Assembly: GCA_902803355.1 (NCBI GenBank)
Contig: CADCPP010000170.1
Location: 1 to 5,005, forward strand
DNA: 5,005 bases
Reading direction: 5' to 3'
From: an uncultured Lachnospiraceae bacterium
Lineage (GTDB): Bacteria; Bacillota; Clostridia; Lachnospirales; Lachnospiraceae
The notes beneath the pieces are model-generated. The model worked only from the letters and a program-made list of their open reading frames with translations, had not been told where the DNA came from and ran no database searches. Both the position numbers and the translations under genes were made by a program. Positions 1-4,860 of the stretch are shown in pieces. Each line of letters starts with the position of its first letter. Position 1 is the first letter of the stretch.

Positions 1-27
1 ATCGTTGTTATTGTCATATTTATCCAT
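1..27 (-). CDS. N-terminal start of an unidentified protein, cut by the window edge
   Basis: On the minus strand an ATG at 25-27 opens a frame that stays open to the edge and gives the nine residues MDKYDNNND. A purine-rich ribosome binding site (AGAAAGGAC, complement of 36-44) lies about nine bases upstream, which is the main reason for calling a gene start here. The sequence becomes AT-rich exactly at this point, unlike the GC-rich repeat block next to it, as is common at a leader and gene start. Nine residues are too few to name a family. The gene lies downstream of nudC on the same strand but is separated from it by 312 bases, so it is probably transcribed separately. I found no convincing promoter between 28 and 76. 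Confidence 0.5.
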
Positions 28-76
28 TTTATTATGTCCTTTCTGTATCACTTCTGTGCTCAGCAACGCTCGGCGA

Positions 77-133
77 TTTGGCCGGACGGTCAGTGCAGGC
101 TCTTCGGCAGGCCTTTTGGCCGGACGGTCAGTG
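77..133 (+). repeat. Two exact 19-base direct repeats, 38-base period
   Basis: TTTGGCCGGACGGTCAGTG occurs at 77-95 and again, without a mismatch, at 115-133. The 19 bases between them include GCAGGCTC and CGGCAGGC. Degenerate versions of the same unit occur on the minus strand in the right arm of the large inverted repeat (around 318-336 and 279-301), so the arm itself seems to be built from a duplicated module. Confidence 0.85.
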
Positions 134-160
134 GCACATGCGGCAGTAAGCCGCCGAAGC

Positions 161-200
161 CGGACGAAAATCGTGGTTTCCTTGTCCACGATTTTCGCCG
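161..200. repeat. Strong central hairpin (15 base pairs)
   Basis: CGAAAATCGTGG at 165-176 is perfectly complementary to CCACGATTTTCG at 186-197, with a nine-base loop (177-185). The stem extends by three more G-C pairs (161-163 with 198-200) if A164 is bulged out. It is not followed by a T-run on either strand, so it does not look like a standard intrinsic terminator. It lies just left of the centre of the large inverted repeat. Confidence 0.8.
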
Positions 201-209
201 AGTGCGGAG

Positions 210-243
210 CGAGAATGCATCAGGCATTCTCGTGACTCACGAG
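210..243. repeat. Two overlapping, mutually exclusive hairpins
   Basis: CGAGAATGC (210-218) pairs with GCATTCTCG (224-232) around a five-base loop. CTCGTG (229-234) pairs with CACGAG (238-243) around a three-base loop. The two share bases 229-232, so a single strand can form only one of them at a time. No T-run follows on either strand. Confidence 0.65.
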
Positions 244-339
244 GTTGCCGAAGCGGAAGCGGTTTATGCCGCATCTCGTGCCACTCCGTTCGGACAGTCT
301 GCCTGCCGGGGAGCCTGCACGGAACGTCCGCCGAAACGA

Positions 340-1167
340 CTATTTCGGTTCCTTTCCCAGACGAAAGATATTCTGCATCTCTGCTGTCAGGCTCGGATTT
401 CCGCTGCGGTCGGGCATCTCCTCCCGCGTCATCCAGTGGCCTTCCTTCAGCTCCGTTGGGTCCACGTGCACGGTCTCGTCATCGCCGTCCAGATCGCAGA
501 AGAAGCCAAACAGCAGCGTATCCGTGAACGACCAGGGCTGGCTCTTGTAGAAGCGCAGGTTCTTCACCTTCAGGCCGGTCTCTTCAAAGACTTCGCGGTG
601 CACGCATTCCTCAATGGTCTCGCCGATCTCCGCAAAGCCCGCGATGCAGGCCATGCCCTTGCTGGGACGGTCGGAATAGGTCGTGACCAGGATCTTGTCC
701 TTGTGCAGGACCGCCACGATGACTGCCGGGTTGAGGCGCGGATAGTTTACGCGTCCGCACTTCGGGCAGACAAAGGCGCGCTCCCAGCTGCTGGGCTCCA
801 GCTTCGTGCCGCAGGCACCGCAGAAGTGCTGCGTCTCCATCCAGCGGATGAGCTGCAGGCCAGTGACTGCCGCAAAGGACAGATAGCGCGGTTCCTTTTC
901 CCTGAATTCCGCAAGCTTCGCATAGCGAAAGCCCTCCGGCTCCTGCCCGCTCTCACCGAAGAAATACGCCGTATCATCAATCAGAAAGCCAAAGTTCAGC
1001 GGCATTTCTCCCACTTCGGAGACCGCGGGAAAGCGAAATCCCTCTTCCGTTTCCCGGATGAGCACTTCCTTTCCGCTTCTTGAGATCAGCACGGCATCAC
1101 CTAGGCGGGGCGCTCTTCTGTGCGCGAAGGCATTATCATAAACGTGCGGGGCAATATCCTGGATCAT
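340..1167 (-). CDS. nudC: NAD(H) pyrophosphatase, NudC-type Nudix hydrolase
   Basis: The 275-residue product is full length for the family (E. coli NudC has 257). The N-terminal domain (about 1-110) is the less conserved NudC N-domain. A zinc ribbon follows with Cys116, Cys119, Cys134 and Cys137. The Nudix box is complete at 177-199: Gly177, Glu183, then REVFEETGL with the metal-binding glutamates Glu192, Glu195 and Glu196. The NudC signature SQPW follows at 209-212, but reads SQPWSFTDT instead of the E. coli-like SQPWPFPxS. Family members cleave NADH/NAD+ to the mononucleotide and AMP, and some remove NAD caps from RNA; they act in the cytoplasm. The start at 1167 is the only ATG giving a complete N-terminus. 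An AAAGGAAG ribosome binding site (complement 1178-1185) lies about ten bases upstream, and a promoter lies at 1199-1227. The gene is transcribed alone, divergently from the DIP1984 family gene. The identity is secure; the preference for NADH over NAD-capped RNA cannot be read from the sequence. Confidence 0.95.
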   Translation of the reverse strand: MIQDIAPHVYDNAFAHRRAPRLGDAVLISRSGKEVLIRETEEGFRFPAVSEVGEMPLNFGFLIDDTAYFFGESGQEPEGFRYAKLAEFREKEPRYLSFAAVTGLQLIRWMETQHFCGACGTKLEPSSWERAFVCPKCGRVNYPRLNPAVIVAVLHKDKILVTTYSDRPSKGMACIAGFAEIGETIEECVHREVFEETGLKVKNLRFYKSQPWSFTDTLLFGFFCDLDGDDETVHVDPTELKEGHWMTREEMPDRSGNPSLTAEMQNIFRLGKEPK

Positions 1168-1198
1168 AGCCGTAAATCTTCCTTTCTTCAGCGCTTAG

Positions 1199-1227
1199 AT
1201 GGTAATGCGCGGCGCGGCAAAAGTCAA
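1199..1227 (-). promoter_or_regulatory. Sigma-A promoter for nudC
   Basis: On the minus strand the -35 box TTGACT (complement 1222-1227, five of six consensus bases) is followed by a 17-base spacer and the -10 box TACCAT (complement 1199-1204, four of six). Transcription would start near 1192, leaving a leader of about 25 bases before the nudC ATG that contains its ribosome binding site. Confidence 0.7.
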
Positions 1228-1234
1228 GTTTCTC

Positions 1235-1263
1235 TTTCATTTTCAGCCCCCGCATGGTAAAAT
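1235..1263 (+). promoter_or_regulatory. Extended -10 promoter for the DIP1984 family gene
   Basis: TAAAAT at 1258-1263 matches the -10 consensus at five of six positions and is preceded by TGG (1255-1257), the extended -10 motif. The expected -35 position 17 bases upstream holds TTTCAT (1235-1240), a poor match, as is usual for extended -10 promoters. The start of transcription would be near 1270, giving a leader of about 43 bases. It is back to back with the nudC promoter, and the two do not overlap. Confidence 0.5.
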
Positions 1264-1281
1264 GAGCAAAGAAAGAAAACG

Positions 1282-1295
1282 GCCCCGGAAGGGGC
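1282..1295 (+). other. GC-rich leader hairpin with GNRA-type loop
   Basis: GCCCC (1282-1286) pairs with GGGGC (1291-1295) around a GGAA loop, a GNRA-class tetraloop. It lies in the predicted leader, eight bases upstream of the GGAGG ribosome binding site (1303-1307). It might stabilise the 5' end or modulate ribosome access. There is no T-run, so it is not a terminator. Confidence 0.5.
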
Positions 1296-1312
1296 TGATC
1301 GCGGAGGATAAT

Positions 1313-1768
1313 ATGAAACTTGCCAATGCTTTATCGGAGCGCGCTGATGTCCAGACACGCTTGAATCAGGTCGCCGTCCGCCTGAATAACAATGCCAAGG
1401 TCCAGGAAGGGCAGAAGCCTGCGGAGGATCCCGCTTCGCTCCTTAAAGAGCTCGACGAGCTCCTTGGTCGCTTTGAGCAGCTTGCGGCCGCCATCAACCT
1501 GACCAACAGCAAGACTTTTTCAGATGGTCTCACTCTCACGGAGCTCCTGGCCAGGCGCGATGCCTTAAAGCAGCGTCTGTCCGTTATGCGGAGCTTTCTG
1601 GATAACGCAAGCTCCACCGTGGATCGTTATTCGCGCAGCGAGATCGTTGTGCAGAGCACGGTGTCGGTCGCAAAGCTCCAGAAGCAGGTAGATCAGTATG
1701 CCAAGCAGCTGCGCGAGCTGGATGAGAAGATCCAGGAGCTGAACTGGACGACGGAACTCATGGAATAA
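1313..1768 (+). CDS. DIP1984 family coiled-coil protein of unknown function
   Basis: The product has 151 residues. The start at 1313 is chosen because GGAGG at 1303-1307 sits five bases upstream and the protein then begins MKLANALSERADVQTRL, the usual start of the family. An upstream in-frame ATG at 1199 overlaps the nudC -10 box and has no ribosome binding site. Family landmarks in order: ERADVQTRL (9-17), NAKVQEG (27-33) with EDP (38-40), INLTN (61-65), LTELLARRD (75-83), RYSRSEI (105-111), and a C-terminal helix LQKQVDQYAKQLRELD rich in heptad spacing, ending in the NWTTEL segment. There is no signal peptide or membrane helix, so it should be cytoplasmic. Members are small helical proteins named after a Corynebacterium diphtheriae protein; some annotations call them septicolysin, which I would not rely on. 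The role is unknown. It appears to be a single-gene transcript. Confidence 0.85.
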   Translation: MKLANALSERADVQTRLNQVAVRLNNNAKVQEGQKPAEDPASLLKELDELLGRFEQLAAAINLTNSKTFSDGLTLTELLARRDALKQRLSVMRSFLDNASSTVDRYSRSEIVVQSTVSVAKLQKQVDQYAKQLRELDEKIQELNWTTELME

Positions 1769-1773
1769 ACAAT

Positions 1774-1788
1774 GCAGCAGGTAGCTGC
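1774..1788 (+). other. Small hairpin just after the DIP1984 family gene
   Basis: GCAGC (1774-1778) pairs with GCTGC (1784-1788) around a five-base loop, beginning six bases after the stop codon. There is no T-run, so its value as a terminator is doubtful. Confidence 0.3.
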
Positions 1789-1833
1789 CGGAGCGGGCGT
1801 GATCTCAGCGGTTGAGAATGAGCCGCACCTGGA

Positions 1834-1852
1834 GAAACGCGGGGCGCGTTTC
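1834..1852 (+). terminator. Perfect 8-base-pair hairpin, possible weak terminator
   Basis: GAAACGCG (1834-1841) pairs exactly with CGCGTTTC (1845-1852) around a GGG loop. It lies 65 bases after the DIP1984 family stop codon, where a terminator would be expected, but the following bases (AAATCTTA) are not a T-run. It could instead be an RNA processing or protein-binding site. No other candidate terminator for this gene was found before the next gene. Confidence 0.35.
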
Positions 1853-1879
1853 AAATCTTAGCGTGACGCCCGGTATATT
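1850..1879 (+). promoter_or_regulatory. Tentative promoter for the cysteine desulfidase family gene
   Basis: TTCAAA (1850-1855, four of six -35 bases), an 18-base spacer and TATATT (1874-1879, five of six -10 bases) form the best promoter I can find in the 1769-2014 gap. The start would be near 1886, implying a leader of about 130 bases. A perfect TTGACA at 1878-1883 overlaps it but has no -10 partner at normal spacing. Confidence 0.3.
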
Positions 1880-1958
1880 GACAAGCGCACGCATCATCGC
1901 GCACGTTTACTACCGTATCGCCGGCCGGCAGCGAGGGAGGGCTCGGGGAAACTATAGC

Positions 1959-1993
1959 GCAGACAGGCGCAGCAGATGCCGACGGCTGTCTGC
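1959..1993 (+). other. Leader stem-loop upstream of the desulfidase gene
   Basis: GCAGACAG (1959-1966) pairs with CTGTCTGC (1986-1993), enclosing a 19-base loop. It ends ten bases before the GGAGGAG ribosome binding site (2004-2010), so it could affect translation. I do not recognise a known riboswitch class in the leader. Confidence 0.4.
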
Positions 1994-2014
1994 AAAGCTG
2001 TGCGGAGGAGCATC

Positions 2015-3298
2015 ATGCAAAAAACAGACGCACTTTACCGGCAGTATGTGCAGATCCTGAAAGAGGAGCTGCGGCCTGCCATGGGCTGCACGGAGCCCGT
2101 CGCGATCGCCTATGCCGCCGCAAAGGCAAGGGCTGTTCTCGGCATGCTTCCGGAAAGACTGCTGGTCGAGGTAAGCGGCAATATCATCAAAAACGTCAAG
2201 AGCGTTTTCGTCCCGCACACCGGAGGGCTCCGCGGGATCCCGGCCGCCGCAGCTGCCGGTGCGGCAGCGGGCGATCCGGATGCCGAGCTGGAGGTTCTCT
2301 CTCAGGTGAGCGAAGAAGAGATCAGGACGATCAAGGCCTATCTGGAGAGGACTGCCATCGAAGTGCGGCACGTGGAAAGCGGCCATATTTTCGACATCAT
2401 GGTCACCGCCTTCTCCGGCAAAGAAAGCAGCTTTGTGCGGATCGCGGACCATCATACCAATGTGATCTGCATCAAAAAGAACGGAGAAGTCCTGCTCGAA
2501 AAAGAGAGCGCGGCAGACCCTGACGAGGGCCTCACGGACCGCAGCTGTCTGAGCATTGAAGGCATTGTGGAGTTTGCCGAGTGCGTGGATCTTGATGATG
2601 TGCGGGACGTACTGGAGCAGCAGATCGCCTTTAACATGGCCATCGCAGAGGAAGGGCTTCGCGGGGATTACGGGGCGAGGATCGGCCGGACCGTGCTGCG
2701 CGGCCGTGAACATGATCTCAACTATAAAATGAGAGCCTATGCCGCCGCGGCAAGCGATGCGCGCATGAACGGCTGCGAGCTGCCGGTGGTCATCAATTCC
2801 GGCAGCGGGAATCAGGGGATCACGGCCAGCGTGCCGGTCATCGTCTATGCGCGGGAAAACGGAAAAAGCCAGAACGAGCTTCTCCGGGCGCTGTGCGTCT
2901 CCAATCTGGTGACCACGCATCTCAAGACCGGCATCGGCCGGCTTTCCGCCTACTGCGGCGTGGTGAGCGCGGGCTGCGGCGCAGGCGCCGGCATCGCCTA
3001 CCTTAAGGGCGGCCGCTTCGATATGATCGCGCATACCGTGGTCAACGCGCTTGCGGTGGACTCCGGGATCATCTGCGACGGAGCCAAAGCCAGCTGCGCG
3101 GCCAAGATCGCCTCAGCGGTGGACGCGGGTCTGCTCGGTCTTGCCATGGTCGAGGACGGCAATCAGTTCTTCGGCGGAGACGGCATCGTGAAGCGGGGCG
3201 TGGAAAACACCATCGCCAGCGTGAGCCACCTCGCCCGCGTGGGCATGGAGCAGACCGACAAAGAGATCCTGCATCTGATGATGAACGAAACACTATGA
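2015..3298 (+). CDS. cyuA: L-cysteine desulfidase / serine dehydratase alpha-like protein (UPF0597, CyuA family)
   Basis: The 427-residue product is full length for the family. The start at 2015 has GGAGGAG at 2004-2010, six bases from GGAGG to ATG; the in-frame ATG at 1976 lacks such a site. Family motifs in order: GCTEPVAIAYAAAKAR (24-39), SGNIIKNVKSVFVPHTGG (54-71), NSGSGNQGI (261-269), YCGVVSAGCGAGAG (313-326) and CDGAKASCAAK (354-364). Cysteines 25, 314, 321, 354 and 361 lie in these conserved blocks. Characterised relatives degrade L-cysteine to pyruvate, ammonia and sulfide with an oxygen-labile 4Fe-4S cluster; the fold is that of the iron-sulfur serine dehydratase alpha domain. Some of these cysteines should be cluster ligands, but which ones is inference. 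No signal peptide or membrane segment is visible, so the protein should be cytoplasmic. It is transcribed alone and ends in the terminator at 3298-3327. The substrate could also be serine or another amino acid. Confidence 0.88.
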   Translation: MQKTDALYRQYVQILKEELRPAMGCTEPVAIAYAAAKARAVLGMLPERLLVEVSGNIIKNVKSVFVPHTGGLRGIPAAAAAGAAAGDPDAELEVLSQVSEEEIRTIKAYLERTAIEVRHVESGHIFDIMVTAFSGKESSFVRIADHHTNVICIKKNGEVLLEKESAADPDEGLTDRSCLSIEGIVEFAECVDLDDVRDVLEQQIAFNMAIAEEGLRGDYGARIGRTVLRGREHDLNYKMRAYAAAASDARMNGCELPVVINSGSGNQGITASVPVIVYARENGKSQNELLRALCVSNLVTTHLKTGIGRLSAYCGVVSAGCGAGAGIAYLKGGRFDMIAHTVVNALAVDSGIICDGAKASCAAKIASAVDAGLLGLAMVEDGNQFFGGDGIVKRGVENTIASVSHLARVGMEQTDKEILHLMMNETL

Positions 3299-3327
3299 AA
3301 AAAAGGCGGCACCGCCGCCTTTTTTTT
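3298..3327. terminator. Bidirectional intrinsic terminator between convergent genes
   Basis: GGCGGC (3305-3310) pairs with GCCGCC (3314-3319) around an ACC loop. An A-run (3298-3304) precedes it and a T-run (3320-3327) follows, so either strand gives a stem followed by a U-tract and the A/T runs can extend the stem. It begins within the stop codon of the desulfidase gene (3296-3298) and lies 18 bases beyond the minus-strand gene ending at 3345. It should end both transcripts. Confidence 0.9.
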
Positions 3328-3344
3328 CGTTCAAATATATCCGT

Positions 3345-4043
3345 TTATTTCCCCTTCTTATACTTCAGCCAGGCGATCAGGATCGCGATGGCGCCGCTCG
3401 GGATGATCATAAAGCTCGTGGAGCCGGTGAGCGAAGGCACCAGCATGAAGAGGATGCTCATGATGAGCAGAGGCCAGATGGCAGTCCCCATGTTCTTGCG
3501 GTAATACTTGTAGGCCATGGCACCGAAGAGGGCCGGCACGACCTGGTCGAAGGCCGGCTGCAGCACCGGATCCTGCAGGATGGGCTGCAGCGGGATGAGC
3601 AGGGCAACGCCTGCCGCAAGGACCAGAATGGTCACGAGCGATGAGGTCGCGATCGACAGGGTGGAGATGATCTCATTTTCCGCCGTGCCGCTCTTTGCCC
3701 CCACGATATCCCGCGCGTTGATCGCGCAGGGGATCTTCATGTTGATGAGATTGCCGGTGATGAAGGCAAGATAGGTCCCGCCGGCGCCGAGCATGGGCGT
3801 ATAGACCAGAAACTCCGCGATGCAGCTCACAAAATAGACGATGCCGATCGACAGGAAGCCTCTCCCGACCGCCTTAAAGTCGGGCATGGCGCCGAGGTAG
3901 AGCCCCATTACGAAGGGCGCGCCGGTCAGCAGGATCAGGGTGATGATGCAGACGATGCGCCCGATCACATGCGTGCGGTTATTATATTGTTCAAAACGCG
4001 TCTGCTTTTCTTCCTCCGTAAGGATGATCTTCTTTTCTTCCAT
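3345..4043 (-). CDS. Six-helix membrane protein, partner subunit of the DUF5058 protein
   Basis: The product has 232 residues. The start at 4043 is set by AAGGAGGTG (complement 4048-4056); a longer frame back to 4130 would run inside the upstream gene and has a cysteine/arginine-rich non-protein-like N-terminus. A charged N-terminal segment (1-26) precedes about six hydrophobic helices: near 27-50, 63-81, 127-150, 165-181, 186-204 and 208-225, with a re-entrant-like stretch near 83-100. A polar conserved-looking segment follows: Pro83-Met-Leu-Gly86, Pro105, Arg111, Gly115 and Glu122. The C-terminus is short and basic (KYKKGK). I recall homologues in Bacillota annotated only as hypothetical or, doubtfully, as mechanosensitive channel. 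It is the second gene of an operon, 11 bases after the DUF5058 gene, so the two are probably subunits of one membrane complex. Transport is a plausible role; the substrate is unknown. Confidence 0.85.
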   Translation of the reverse strand: MEEKKIILTEEEKQTRFEQYNNRTHVIGRIVCIITLILLTGAPFVMGLYLGAMPDFKAVGRGFLSIGIVYFVSCIAEFLVYTPMLGAGGTYLAFITGNLINMKIPCAINARDIVGAKSGTAENEIISTLSIATSSLVTILVLAAGVALLIPLQPILQDPVLQPAFDQVVPALFGAMAYKYYRKNMGTAIWPLLIMSILFMLVPSLTGSTSFMIIPSGAIAILIAWLKYKKGK

Positions 4044-4047
4044 CAGG

Positions 4048-4057
4048 CACCTCCTTA
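4048..4057 (-). promoter_or_regulatory. Ribosome binding site overlapping the upstream stop codon
   Basis: On the minus strand the stop codon TAA of the DUF5058 gene (complement 4055-4057) runs directly into AAGGAGGTG, sharing its two A residues. The core GGAGG is six bases before the ATG at 4043. This near-perfect site fixes the start of the second membrane gene and suggests translational coupling, which would keep the two products in proportion. Confidence 0.85.
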
Positions 4058-4801
4058 CAGCGCGGCGGCAATGGCTGCGGCAGCCATCCCGGCCAGCATG
4101 CTGGCGGCAAGGGCAAAGCCCTCGATCCACTCCGCTTTCTTCTTTTCTTCGATCCAGATGAACAGCGCCATGACGGCTGCGGAAACAGCGGCCACAAGAA
4201 GCGGCATGGCACTTCCCTTAAAGCTGAACAGGCCCTGTCCGGACACGAAGCCGCCGATGTAGCTGGCAATGTAGGCGGAAACCAGCCCGATGAACATGGC
4301 AGTCATGGCCGTATCGCCGAAGCCGCCTGCGGAGGCCGCCTTCGCGCCGCCGCTGCCCAGCTTCTTCAAGTACTTTTTATTGAAAAAGATGGAAAAGACC
4401 ATGCCCCACATGATGCAGACCGCCATCAGGAAGGCGATGGTGACGAAGGCCTGCGGCGTCATTTCCGAGGCGGACAGGCCGGAAAGGCCGGCAGCTTCTG
4501 CCGCAGCCTCGGCCACCTGGGTCTCGTAGTGCAGGGCGCCGATCACGGAAAGCCGCAGCCAGGGCAGGGGCGTGCCGAGCGCGCCGGACAGCGCGATCAC
4601 GCCGAGCAGGATGCCCAGGCTCGGCAGAACGGAAAAGGTGGCGCTGGCCGTGATCGTGCGCTTCATCTTCGTCTTATCCATGCCGATGGCAATGCCTGCC
4701 CTCCAGGCGCGGATCATGAAAAAGACCGAGACGCCGGCAACGAACAGTACGATCGCCCCGCAGATCAGATACATCGTGGGGCTGTTCAGAGTCGAAAGCA
4801 T
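4055..4801 (-). CDS. DUF5058 family membrane protein, probable transporter subunit
   Basis: The product has 248 residues. The ATG at 4801 has AAAGGAGG (complement 4810-4817) eight bases upstream. I recognise the DUF5058 family from the start LNSPTMYLICGAIVLFV, the segment GMDKTKMKRTI (40-50), VLPSLGILLGVIAL (58-71), PLPWLRLSVIGAL (78-90) and NKKYLKKL (141-148). About six hydrophobic helices lie near 11-30, 53-75, 117-139, 165-184, 197-215 and 225-247, the last very alanine-rich. A polar stretch with Pro80, Arg83, Gly88, His91, Glu93 and Gln95 between helices two and three could line a binding site or pore; this is inference. It is the first gene of a two-gene operon behind a strong promoter at 4832-4860. 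To my knowledge the family has no proven function. It lies tail to tail with the cysteine desulfidase family gene but is not co-transcribed with it. Confidence 0.88.
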   Translation of the reverse strand: MLSTLNSPTMYLICGAIVLFVAGVSVFFMIRAWRAGIAIGMDKTKMKRTITASATFSVLPSLGILLGVIALSGALGTPLPWLRLSVIGALHYETQVAEAAAEAAGLSGLSASEMTPQAFVTIAFLMAVCIMWGMVFSIFFNKKYLKKLGSGGAKAASAGGFGDTAMTAMFIGLVSAYIASYIGGFVSGQGLFSFKGSAMPLLVAAVSAAVMALFIWIEEKKKAEWIEGFALAASMLAGMAAAAIAAAL

Positions 4802-4831
4802 AGGACGGTCCTCCTTTCGGATGATAAGCAG

Positions 4832-4860
4832 ATTATAGCGCAGGATCAGGGCGCGGTCAA
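4832..4860 (-). promoter_or_regulatory. Near-consensus sigma-A promoter of the membrane-pair operon
   Basis: On the minus strand TTGACC (complement 4855-4860, five of six) is followed by exactly 17 bases and a perfect TATAAT (complement 4832-4837). Transcription should start near 4825, leaving a leader of about 24 bases that contains the AAAGGAGG site. This is the strongest promoter in the window. Confidence 0.88.

Larger units (their letters stand above)
77..336. repeat. 260-base imperfect inverted repeat filling the gap after nudC
   Basis: The arms are 77-154 and 259-336. Read inward, the left arm on the plus strand and the right arm on the minus strand share landmarks in the same order: TTT, then GGAC, GTGCAGGCTC, CGGCAGGC, AGTGGCAC, ATGCGGC, TAA and CCGC. 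By hand alignment roughly 60 of 78 positions match, and some mismatches would be G-U wobbles in RNA. Between the arms are a strong hairpin (161-200) and two smaller overlapping ones (210-243). The trinucleotide CGA flanks both ends (74-76 and 337-339), a possible but weak target duplication. No protein-like frame was found. It could be a MITE-like element, an intergenic repeat family or a structured 3' region transcribed from nudC; the sequence alone does not decide. Confidence 0.7.

Noticed and set aside
77..336. CRISPR array
   Set aside because: There are only two exact direct repeats, the spacing contains repeat-related sequence, and no cas genes are present. The inverted arrangement explains the pattern better.
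331..348. Hairpin CCGAAA/TTTCGG overlapping the nudC stop codon as its terminator
   Set aside because: The stem is short and, on the minus strand, is followed by GC-rich sequence with no U-tract. No standard intrinsic terminator for nudC was found.
34..1083. A long plus-strand open frame of 349 codons across the left repeat and nudC
   Set aside because: It is antisense to the unmistakable nudC, its translation is rich in Arg, Ala and His without domain-like motifs, and it has no ribosome binding site at its start.
1199..1312. N-terminal extension of 38 codons on the DIP1984 family gene
   Set aside because: The ATG at 1199 lies in the nudC -10 box and upstream of this gene's own predicted promoter. 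The ATG at 1313 has a well-placed GGAGG and gives the family's normal N-terminus.
1878..1883. Perfect TTGACA as a -35 box for the desulfidase gene
   Set aside because: No -10-like sequence occurs 16-18 bases downstream (the position reads GCACGT); the overlapping TATATT is a better, though weak, candidate.
1952..3034. A 360-codon minus-strand open frame opposite the desulfidase gene
   Set aside because: It is a mirror of codon bias in the real gene. The translation is His-, Asp- and Arg-rich with no recognisable family, and there is no promoter or ribosome binding site.
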